A program made the translations under genes and the position numbers. This document shows positions 51,501 through 62,364 of a stretch of 64,000 nt of DNA, piece after piece; the first letter of the stretch is position 1, and the number at the start of each line of letters is the position of its first letter. A model generated the notes under the pieces. It was not told the DNA's origin and did not search any database. It worked only from the letters and a program-made list of their open reading frames with translations. Origin of the DNA: Echinococcus granulosus (Eukaryota; Platyhelminthes; Cestoda; Cyclophyllidea; Taeniidae); contig NW_020170437.1 of assembly GCF_000524195.1 (NCBI RefSeq), forward strand, positions 443,525 through 507,524, read 5' to 3'.

Positions 51501-53918
51501 TTCGCAGTAGAGCTTTGGTGAAGAGCAAGAGAACCAACATTCAGCATGTTTCACTTCCGACTAAACCACGCGATTATACTGAGACATTGATTTCCACACT
51601 CATAGCACAAGGTTGTATTTTTTGTCGCCCAAGGTTTTGTGTATTATTGTAGGAAATGATGAGATTGAGATGCTACAGCCAGAACATGCATTTTGAGGCA
51701 TTCACCACCAGATACTGCACTGGTTCGAGCTAACTCGACTGTGTTGCCGACAGTCATTGTTCACATTTTGAACGCAAAAGAATCACCCAAACATTTATGC
51801 TCCAAAAAAGAATTTTAAGTCTTGCTGAAATGATTAAAATCGCCATTAGGAGGACATGAGGATTCGTTTTAATGAACCTATTTAAATGACACGAAAATTT
51901 GCGAATGCTTTTTCCATTGCAAGTTTGCCGAAGAAAGAATTTTCACAAGAACATAAAATATTTCTCAGGGAATCGTTTTGGTTCACAAGCAGCTTCTCAT
52001 GACTATAATCCCTTTTCCCGATAGAAGCATTGACTCAAGGTTAGGTTCTTTAACTTGCCAGCCCCTAAAAGCCACACTGTTCCACAAACCCCTTAGCCTG
52101 ACCCTCGATGTTTAAAAAATAAAGGCAAAAGTATATTCTAAAATGAGCGTATTAGCCCATTTTAAGGAGAAAATGTAAACAGAATAGCTAATGTGCCCAC
52201 ATCCAGTGTTATTGGCAATTTTTTTCCAAAAATGGGCCTCTTTTGAACGAATGTNNNNNNNNNNNNNNNNNNNNNNNNNNNNNNNNNNNNNNNNNNNNNN
52301 NNNNNNNNNNNNNNNNNNNNNNNNNNNNNNNNNNNNNNNNNNNNNNNNNNNNNNATGTCCGTTTGAGGTGTTTTTAATCAAAAAACAGCACTTGCCTGTC
52401 GTAAGCGTTGGATTTGAGACTGATTTATATGTTTAGTGCACCTTCACCATCGTGAGTGTACAAGAGAGAGGTGAGATTGGGTACGGTATCGAAAATTTCC
52501 AATTGAGCCGAATCAATTAAAAAGGTAGATAATTCAGTAAACAAAACATTCGATTTTGTTCTGTTAATCTATTCAGAATAATTTAAAGCACAATCGTTGT
52601 GGCAACAGACGCATGGCTCCAAACGGAATTTTGCGGAGTTGCAATCAGAAGGTCAGCTCAAGATGGCATGAATGCACAACATGTCAGTCGGTCACATTGT
52701 CTAGAAGAAGGCAGCATTTCCGAAGGGAGTTGTTATTGGATTTCTGCCTACTTGTCACTTATTAGTTAGGTACATTTGATTAAATGGAGGTTAAGGTATG
52801 CGTTTTATAGACAACATGTACCAATTGTTGCACGCTTTAATTATTCAGGGTGTATTTTACTACATATGTTCCTTTAAGTATTAGATTCGTGTCAAACCAT
52901 ACGTGTAGGTTGGTATACAGCGGTGGATTGTTAGATGGCCAAAGTTTGTTCAGAGATTGACTCCGTAAACCGTTCTCCACAAAAAACCATGATTAATACG
53001 AAATAAAAACCCTAAGCTTATTAGTAGCCTTTGAAACAAAAAGTACATACAGGATCGGATGCAACAGGCCCAATGTTCTAAGCACCTGTGAGTGAAATGA
53101 CAATATTGATGCGAGGCAGATTCTCTCACAAACATAAGCATTATGAACCAAAGCCACATGCAGCCCTTACTTTGCGATTCGTGAGTATTTTATCATAATG
53201 ACATGCTTGCAAAGAAGAAAGGACAAAATAAAACAAGGACATTAAAATACGTGGACATGAAAAGTAAAAAAATTACTTGAAAATTTAATAAGGTTTATAA
53301 ATGCCAGAGTGAAGGCAAAATTTGCAATGTATTGGTAAGTCACTTACCGCCAGCTAGTAGTGTTCTCCAAGCTTCTCCAGACTTCTTTTCTTCCTCCGTA
53401 TAGTCATCAGGCACTTGCACAAGTTCACCAATATCGACAGCAGAAGCACGTCTCCAGTAGTGAAAGATATCATGGAGCTGCGTTTTACCAGATAGCAAGA
53501 GGAAATCCCTCCATTCATTGAAGTCAATACTCAAAGACCCATCCTTGTCGACTTTACGCAGCAGCTTTTCAGCCTCTTTCTGACCGATTTCCACACCCAG
53601 ATCCAACATTGCGGCCCGTATTTCTGAGGCGTCGACAACATTATCGTGATTTTTGTCCATCTGTCTGAAAGCAAGCTTTAGCTGTGTTTCTGTGTCCGTC
53701 ACATAATCAACAAATTCATTGAAGGTCATTGTCGATTTGGGATGATCTTCGTCACCCCGGCTGATTATTTTCTCTGCTGTTGATGTCTGCTCTGAACCCT
53801 TGATTTTCGAGGCCAGCTCGGCCACGCTGACCCGGCCGTCCTTATCAACATCGAGCTCCTTGAAGAGGTTGGCAATGCGCTCCCGATCCTCGGGCCTCAG
53901 GCTTGATTTTTCCGGCAT
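48583..53918 (-). CDS. SLC25A24: Ca2+-regulated mitochondrial ATP-Mg/phosphate carrier (SCaMC)
   Basis: Four minus-strand exons join in phase: 53348-53918, 50581-50915, 49389-49739 and 48583-48735, giving 469 aa, close to human SCaMCs. The N-terminal half, all in the first exon, is an EF-hand regulatory domain: DVDKDGRVSVAE (hand 1), an altered hand 2, DKNHDNVVDASE (hand 3) and DKDGSLSIDFNE (hand 4). The linker then ends WRTLLAG. The remaining exons carry three mitochondrial carrier repeats with TAPLDRIK, YPMEVLKTRM and YPLALIKTKL, plus [36 protein letters not shown] and YRGMGANMLKVIPAVSISYA. These proteins sit in the inner mitochondrial membrane and exchange ATP-Mg for phosphate when cytosolic Ca2+ binds the EF hands. 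The ATG at 53918 (MPEKSSLRPED) is the first in frame; the upstream extension uses GTG. Intron 1 holds the assembly gap. SLC25A23/24/25 cannot be told apart here. Confidence 0.95.
52255..52354. other. Assembly gap of 100 N
   Basis: Exactly 100 N, the usual placeholder for a gap of unknown size. It lies in intron 1 of the SCaMC gene, so no exon is obviously lost. Confidence 0.99.
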
Positions 53919-56633
53919 TGTAGGGCGAAAAGTGTGACTTTGGCTTCGCGTTTTCACAGCCGCCGCAAAGTGGAGTGCAAGTGCGCTGGCACTAGTTGAC
54001 TGTTCTTTGCCCTGATTGGCTACAGCTGTTGGTTGCCCGTCTTACATTGGTCCAGAAAGAAAAAAACGATTACGTGCAGTAATTGCTTGATTGGCAGACA
54101 AGTTTCAAGCGGCCTGGGGGAGTAATCTGACTTCTTAAAAATGATAGTGCAAGACTTTAGCCACACATGTCTTTTCTGAAACCCATCCAGGGGGTCATGG
54201 GGTCAGGGATAATCACTCCTGGTCTAAAAAAAAGCGTTTGAATGCGTGAACTTCCTTTCGCTGCTTATGGTTTTAATTCGCTGCATTCTGCATGAAATAG
54301 CTGAGTTTGGATGCCTATCGTCCTAGATACCACAGAATTAAACATGTAGAAATGTATGAACATGCACCGGTTTCTTTCACTAGTACTCATGAGGAAGGAT
54401 AATTTTACATAAGGTTATAAGTCTTGACATGGAGAATAAGCTAAGATCTGAACCCAATTATCATGCAGACTTATACCTCTTCTTAGACTTCACAAATTAC
54501 TCTATTGCATTCTTACAAACGATGTATTTATATTACAAAACGGCTGTTTTTACTTCGGTCGTAATCAGATTGGGAGCTTTCTGGAAGATGCAATACGTAT
54601 TAGCTTAATGGGGTTCGACCCACCTGGTGAATCAGAAAACGCCAATAATGCCCAAAGGGAATGATAAGTCTGATTTTCTGTGGAACCTTTATTACCTGCC
54701 CACTCCCCTCCCCAAGCAGTATATTAGCGTCAGCAAATCAGCCTTTGGAAAGAAGGGTTAAAAACGGAGGTAAATGCGAGAAAGGTCAACAAAGATGCAG
54801 TGAGCTAAGACAGAACCAGACTGAATGGCGTTGCTTTATAAAGAATTGGATATATGGTTTCAATCACCTAAACAAAAATCACAACTCATCGTGTTTTATG
54901 ATGCTTTGGAAAACATGGATGATATCATAAACAGGGCCATCATCCATCCTGTGGAAGTTAAGTACTCAGAAATTTTGCCAAAATAAGTTTATCATTCCAA
55001 CGGACTCAGGACAATTTTCACCAGGTAATACGTAATTTATGGTCGTAATCTCTATCTAGTGCCATGAGTCACCCAAGTGCCTGTGGCATCTATAACTGAT
55101 CTTATGCAACAGCAGACTGGTCATTTGCATTATGCAGCATTAAAAAAGCTGTCTTAGTTCACCTTACAGTACTAGTAAAAGCAAAATTTTTGGATAATTT
55201 TAGGGTTTTCACAAAATACCTATACGATTATCGCATAAAAGAGTGGAGAGCCATCAATTGGTAACTTCCAGTTTGGTAGCTTCCATTTAGGACCTAGAGA
55301 CACTGATAAAAAGATCACTTGCAAAAGCGTTATATAAACATTAATGCCACATATGCAACCGAATCGTGGCAAATAAATTAAACATTGGAACGAATACATT
55401 AGTTTAACTATAACTTGCCAGCCTTATAAGATACGGATATATATATTAATTGACTTCATTACATGTCAAACGTGCTGTCAAAATATTATAGGAAAAGACA
55501 ATTTCAAAGTCGTACATAATTAATGAATCAATTCAATTACATTCAAAATAGAAAAAGCGATTGCCGATAACATATCATCGGCAAATGAGTAATCGAGTGA
55601 TATTTTTAATATAGAATGTCTAGAAAGTTGTATATGCAGTAAACCGAATCTTTCTTGAAGCCAAAAACAGCCAAACTACTGCAGAAGAGCACACATCACT
55701 AAAGCATGCAGGAGGTCTCGGAAATTACATGCTGTCACGCCAGATGGCAGAATGGTGATGACTGATGTGGCCATGTAGTTCTATGCATGACTAAAAATAA
55801 ATCAAAGCAATAATTAGAATTATGGTAGGCATACATTACAACGTTACTACAAGTGTGAAATGTGCGAATCACTCAAAAGGAAAATTAGCAGAAGAGAGTT
55901 TAAAGCATTTTGCCATGAAGCAATTAAACAACTACCTTTTAAGGTTATGTTTTTTTTTTGTTTGACTTTACCAAGGGCTTAAAATATAAATAACCCTAGA
56001 AAAGCGTACTTTCATAGGTGTGTTTTCTGCTGTCACTGGTGTTAGTGTTGTGCACCGTCGAATTTGCTTTTTAACGTATTTAGCCACTTATAACTAGCCT
56101 AAGTAGATTTATTAAGCTTTGCTGTTTTCATGCAAAATTTTTAGGCAGCAAGGCATGTTTTGTGTATGACAGTTTAAAGTAAAACGTAGTTCCAAGGCTG
56201 TATAAATTATTTGGATAGTCCTTTGCTGTAAACTATCGCAAAGTGCTTTAGTAATTTAAGCTGTACTTTTTTTATTAATCAAGAAATTTTGGCTGATTTT
56301 GGCAAATTGTTTCTCCGTAACTGCTGCCCTCTGTCAGTTCGTTTTTTGAGTTGTCAGCATTTGCAATTGACTTTTTGTTTACTTTTTATTGATAACATGT
56401 AGCTAGAGTGTGTGCGCTTGGACAAGTTATCGTTTTTAATGCTAATAAGGTTTGGGTTATAAGGTCTAGTCGTTTTCTATTAAAAAATACACTATCATCC
56501 TAAATAAGTTCTCCGAATGGTTTATTTTATGTTATCAAGCTTTTTAACTCTTACGTAGTAGAAAATTTTAAATTTCTTTGACTCAATAAATTATCGCTGC
56601 TTGAGTTGCACTTTAATGCTTTCATTTGTAGAA
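53919..56633. other. Divergent intergenic region between SCaMC and the amidohydrolase gene
   Basis: About 2.7 kb between two start codons read away from each other. It should contain both promoters. A splice acceptor directly before the amidohydrolase ATG means a non-coding first exon may also lie here. I see no recognisable control element or ORF of interest. Confidence 0.5.
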
Positions 56634-59600
56634 ATGGCAATCCTACTCAAAAACATTTCTCAAATAGTTAATATTACAAGAAACTCTAAGCAAACCTTTA
56701 TGGTGGATGGTTACGACCTCTTTTGTGTCACAAGTGACCCTGATTTCAAGGAGAAATATGCCATACTTTTGGACAGGTATTAAATTTTATGCATATTCCT
56801 TGGTCTAAGGTAGTTACGAATCCAGTATTTACGCCTTTGCATGTAAAAGTTTTGTCAATACTTTTACACGCTCTTCGCCATTAATCTTTGTTAAAAATTT
56901 GGTTAAAATCATCCATGATGTAGTCTAGCATTATAGTAAATTTCGGGATTTTACCACTTGCAGTGTTTTGTTTTGTATATTTTAGCTTAATATGTATGCT
57001 CTTTCATAAGCCTTAAATCGATCCTCTGAGTTTATCTTTGTTAAATACTTGCTACGTAAAATGTTAAGGTGGACATAATTTTTCCGATCTTATGTAATAC
57101 AAATGCTAATGCAAAGTTTTTGTCTTAATATGATCTGTCTATCGAAGTGTCCGATCTGTAGCCTATGTGATGGACGCTTTTCTGTGGGTTGAGGCTTGGG
57201 CCAAAACCAGCTACTCATCTCGGCATGGTTGTTTATTGCACGAAATCGCACCCTAGCACGTAAGGTATATAATGAAAGATGATATTTAGACTTTTTATTC
57301 AAAGAATTATGGAAGAATTTTGCTTTATTACTATCATTAACCAATAAATCTGCTTTATTCTTTAAGATATTCGTACCTATTTCGCAAACCCCTTAATCAT
57401 GATGATTATAACCATCTATCCAATTATGATGGTATCTTCTCTCTGGTTTGTAGTTTGATTAGTCTCTTTTTTTTTCTTGGTGTGTAACTAGTAAAAGAGG
57501 TCATGAGTGCATTGATTGGCAATGTTACTTTCTAAATATGACATGTGGCCCAGTGATTTTAACCACATTGCCTTAAATTATCATAAAATTGCCGTAGGAA
57601 CCTAAATGATTACATCAAAATGGCAGCTTTAGTGCGTATCTTATGTATTTTAATACGTACTTTGATCCTATTTTCCTTAAATGAGACCCCAATAGCTACA
57701 CTATTTTAATAATTGTACTCATAATGTGCTTATAGTAGTACCCTTGTCTCGCTCTGTGTGAATTCTTTTCATTATTCTTAAGAGCTTACTTTGACAATCC
57801 GCTAAGATCGGGCACTTTCCCCAATCTAGAATTGCATAAAATCCGATGTTCCGCGATCATAAATTCATAAATTTACTTTAGCTGAAGAAGCTGTTTAATG
57901 ATTTCGATCGAGAAGTACTCCAAAACCACCTTATGCTAGTGTTACCAAAATGATCTCATCTTTAAAATTTTGGGGTACAGTTTGCGTAGCTTGAATTGCA
58001 AAGCTTTGCGTAAAAATGCACCCCAGCTCCTAAGGGGCGAATTTGGTGAATTGATGGCATCATTTCCATGATCAGCGCAGCATTGAAACTTTCTGAAGTT
58101 ATCTTTCTCTTCTGTCATCAGTGCACGTTTATAAAGATGGGTTTTTCTTTCCTTTGCACAAATGCAAAATATATTTTGCTGCACATTGGATCCTTGCGAC
58201 TAATCTCTTTCGTCACATTTTGAATATTTAGGTAAAATAGCTTCCTAGCAATTTAAATGGAAATGATCTTTGGAATGTAGGTTTCTTTTGACAGATAACT
58301 CTTTTACACTAAATCAAATCACCAGCTGCATGAGCGAATGGGATAGTAGTTTTACAATGGATTCCATTATGAATGGTCTGCAGTGGGCCATCGGTATCTG
58401 TCCGTATTACTTAGCGTAAGTCTCACCAAATCCGTCGTTGAAATGTCCGCTATATTTGACCTTAAACTAACCTTTCCGGAGAAAAACTGCAAAGAGTTGA
58501 ATTCCGAGTGGATAATTTAAACCCTATGATAATGCCCATTTTACCAAGTGTTTGAAGGATTTGGAGATTCTAAGGCTTATGTTCCATAATCCACAAATGC
58601 AAAAATTACTCGTTTTGGAGAGAAGAGTCAGATTAATTAACCGCATTAGTGTTAAGTTGACCTAATTCACTGTGTCGCTTTTGAACTCCGTCTATCAGGG
58701 AAGTTAAATGGCACCCTAAGAAATGACATACATGTTTTTATCTTTATGAAAAAAATGTCATACCAAATGTTTGAACAGTAAATGAAGATTTATAAAGGCT
58801 TATGATTCCACAATAAAATTATGGATTTGAAATCAATAGATGGTGACCGGTGTTCACACTGCTACAAGCCTCCACAATCGATGGGTGTCAGTAGAACTCC
58901 ACTCACCAAGCATTGTTCACGATTTGGTTGTTCTTTCGCGTGCACAAACACACAGATTAGAGTAGCGGCGAATCCGTCTTAGCAGTTAAGCTTTTTGCAC
59001 TTCTGCCATGAAGTTACTCTTAAGATAATCTGTCACAAGTGAATTCCAAGGGATAACAGTCGAAATGAAATGATTCGGCTTTTATAGATAGTAAAGTGTT
59101 TATCTGATCTGAGCTCTATAAGTTAAAAGACAGTTCCAAATTAGAGTTTTCCTACTTACTTTACCTACAGTTAAACTATTTATAAAAAAGTAATGTGATT
59201 GTTAGATTTTACTGGTTCCACATACTTTTATTTCATGCATAGAGTGCAGAATACTAATATTTTTAGCAAATCCCATCATTAAAATTAGGCACTCTAGTTT
59301 ATTTTACTCTTATTATTTCTCCATTTGACTCTACCTAACTCTACGTGTCAAAGTATCGTCTCATGTAATATCTTTATTTCTTCCTGTGTCATTCAGCAGG
59401 AAGAACGAGAGGCAATGCCATTGCTTTGAATGCCAATTCGTAGACAGGCATTATTCCGTGTCAACCATTCATCAGACACATGTGATGCAGATTTTTTTCC
59501 TTACAGCGATCGAGATCAAGATTATCCGTGTGTAAAATGAAAATTGGTTAAACTGCATGTCAAGGGAGGATAAGATAATCCTTGCCTTAGTTTTATTATT

Positions 59601-62364
59601 TCTCTGGTCTTTTTTTGAAACAAAAACACTCGTTACCTGTTAAAGCTAATAAAACAACACTGGAGGTAAGCATCTGTTAATGCCAGATTGTGACAAACAT
59701 TCGTGAGTAGGATTCGCTCAAACAGAGGACGTTTACGATTTAATTAAATGAGAATAGTCCGTTCATATTCAGAAATTGGTTCACTGCTCTCATCCTTGGC
59801 GTGGGATCTGCCTAAAATTTGTAATAATTTGGATATTTGTATCGCAATTAAGACTTTTTGCAAATATTTCTATTTGATTCTGAAGGAGTCTTACTGTAGC
59901 AGATTTGCGTCTTTTGCAACCCTGAAAACTAAGTTTCATAATGACCGCAAGATCGCATAACACTAAACAGCGCAAAAGGAAATGGCGTAAGTACTTTGTT
60001 GTACGCCAATACGTAAGGAAAAAAGAGCCTTGACAACACTTTTATCCTAGATGCAGTTCCAATTTTTGATCCTAATAGTTTTTTTAGATGTAGAGCAATG
60101 GTTTAGAAATCATGGTGTCCTGGACTAGTTCTTAACACTTTTTCTACAGCCGTTGCACCTCATTTATCCATTTCCTTTTTTTCAATCTGTATAAAGACAG
60201 CATGTATTTTCTCCACAAAGTTGTCTCATCTATTTGTGGAAGGATGCGCGTTCCAACTAAAGGTCTCGAAATTACTGTTTAAGAACCGGTCGTTCCGATG
60301 ATGGAAATAAAGTACATAATTACTTCCGTGAAGGCGTGCGTTTCTACTGACTTAATCATTCTATCGATGATGCTTTAAATGAGCCACTTTTATTGTCATC
60401 TTTATTGCACTCCATAAGGTTTACATTCGCTCTTACGTTATTGGCGTTATCTCTGCTGATTATCTGCCGGTTTTCAGTACGCATTTCGTCTGAAAACTTA
60501 GATGGCAGCAAGCAGCAACTAGTTATCGAATAAGTACTAACACATAACTGCTTGTAATTACCAAGTTACATTGACAAAGGAAATAAGTTATTCGGAGCAT
60601 ACTTCTCATTGTCAAATACTGGCACTAAATGAAGATAGGACTAAACCTCGTTCACGTTAGCAGACTGGTAAGCGAGAGCTACCAAATAATTAAATGGGAT
60701 TTCTTGGAGAAAATGAATAACTCTATGTGTAAGACGACTCCTTCATTGGAGACATTTAAAATAAAATAGCCGCATGCCGAAGCCCTTATGTCTGCAGTGA
60801 TTACCATGCGAAGTGCCGGCAAGAGCATAACTGTTTTCAAAGGCGTCACGCAACTTCTGACCGAAGCTACATTTACATTCAATTTAGGCCTCTTAACAAT
60901 CAAGGAAGATAATCATTCGGCTCCAGGCAGTGGTTGATAATTTGTGTTTTTTTGGCTATTTAATCCATCGTTAACATAATGGAAAGCTTTGTATAATTGT
61001 CGATTGGAACAGTTAATTGGGATCTAGACCATGGCATGAGCCATAAATTTAAAGTAAGGAGTTCCGCATGATGGGTGAAAGAAAAAACACTGCCGCTAAT
61101 GAATTCCAGAGGAGCTTGAAATTTAACATCGCATCTTATATTTTTCGCACTTTATGAAGGTAGTGGTCATATTTGTTTACGGTAATTACCTTTGGTAAAC
61201 ATTAACAATCATTAAACCAGATTCATTTGTCCTAATATATTCTCGAATAGGCAGCCTTACGTGACTCAAGAATAAGTAGTTGTCTGCTTTTTTAAATTGA
61301 GAATAGATTTGGATGTTAGTACTCACCTCCAATGTAAAAATGTGTTGCCCCATATTTTCAATAAAGTCTGATTTTGTGCAAATGCCATTTAGTTTTGAGT
61401 ATTGCAAATACCGCTAACAAATAACACTGAATATCAGTTATAGTTTGCAAAAATGGCATAATTGGAAACACAATCAATTTGGCCAAGGCAAAACAATACA
61501 ATTATGACACCACTTTTTCATGTAAATGGTGCCTTACGCGTTTGTATAATTATCTGAAAGCAGAAATTTTCCTGCAAATGGTATCAGTATTTTCTACACT
61601 TCTGTCCACAATCCGAAATGTTTTCTGATACCTTCATCTCTCTCACTGTCATATAATGAGTTGTAAAAGTTTAAACGCATTTCTTCGCAAATTGTTAATG
61701 AGGGTGGATGCAGAAGCTGAAGCCGAAACCCGTCCTAGTCTAGTTTGGGTGCAGTAGCGGAGAGCCGTTTGGTCCCATTGCTCTGGGAAAATTTTGCTAA
61801 ATGTGGTGGAATGGTAACTGTCATTCGGGCTTGAATTGTCGGAAAGTATGGAGCAGTTGCTCGTTGCACGGTAGGCTCTAGCTGCTACACACGTAACAAC
61901 CTTGCCTCGACATTGCCATTCATCACCTTCGTTTGTCTCCATGTGTTTTGCTGAGCCTGAATCAGCCACAGGCACAGTGAACTTTTCACGCATGTCGGGC
62001 TGCAGCTCCCTTGATAGGACGTTTTTCGCCCTGCGTTCTCTTCTAGAGTTTTTTTTTAAATCAAACCCCAAAACCGTATAGCCCCCACAGCGCCCTTCCC
62101 GATGTCCCCCACTCGTGCCATTGATAGATTTGTTCATTTAACTGAGAAATTTCAATCACCCTTAATTTATGAACTATATGTATCTAAGCCTATTACTTTT
62201 CCTCATAGTTAACTAATTCTATCAGTCTCGATCAATGCGATTGAATTTTGCAATTTGTTTTAGTGATGGAAACATATTATCCTACGGTTCGGAAGACGTG
62301 GTTATTTGCCCAAATTACGAATACAATACCGTAATTGATTGCAAAGGCGGCGCAGTTTTGCCAG
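56634..62364 (+). CDS. Amidohydrolase, imidazolonepropionase-like (AMDHD1), first three coding exons
   Basis: Three plus-strand exons join in phase: 56634-56776, 58326-58415 and 62264-62364, giving about 111 residues before the window's end cuts the gene. The protein starts MAILLKNISQIVNI. The third exon reads DGNILSYGSEDV, then VIDCKGGAVLPG, and stops with one nucleotide of the next codon. This is the usual beginning of metal-dependent amidohydrolases: a small beta-sandwich, then IDxxGxxxxPGxxDxHxH. It most resembles AMDHD1 (IIDCSGKCILPG, next LVDAHTHP), which opens the imidazolone ring in histidine breakdown. The metal-binding HxH motif would be in the next exon, not found up to 64000. The second exon (SCMSEWDSSFTMDSIMNGLQ) is longer than I expect for the family. 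The ATG sits 2 nt after an acceptor. Guanine deaminase and dihydropyrimidinase fit less well. Confidence 0.55.
61649..62137 (-). CDS. Unrecognised 162-codon ORF, possible nested gene
   Basis: An uninterrupted minus-strand frame starting with ATG (MNKSINGTSGGHREGRCGGY) lies inside the last seen intron of the amidohydrolase gene. It is richer in GC than the surrounding intron and has seven Cys, a basic cluster and a Ser-rich C-terminal part (VSASASAST). No domain, signal peptide or membrane segment is apparent, and no poly(A) signal or splice site supports it. By rough count such a length could arise by chance about once in several windows this size. Confidence 0.2.
   Translation of the reverse strand: MNKSINGTSGGHREGRCGGYTVLGFDLKKNSRRERRAKNVLSRELQPDMREKFTVPVADSGSAKHMETNEGDEWQCRGKVVTCVAARAYRATSNCSILSDNSSPNDSYHSTTFSKIFPEQWDQTALRYCTQTRLGRVSASASASTLINNLRRNAFKLLQLII

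Noticed and set aside
53919..53957. Upstream extension of the ATP-Mg carrier frame
   Set aside because: It would need a GTG start; the first ATG in frame (53918) gives the family's normal length.
54598..54630. tRNA T-arm-like string ggggttcgaccc
   Set aside because: The stem and loop sizes do not fit a tRNA and no acceptor or anticodon arm is present around it.
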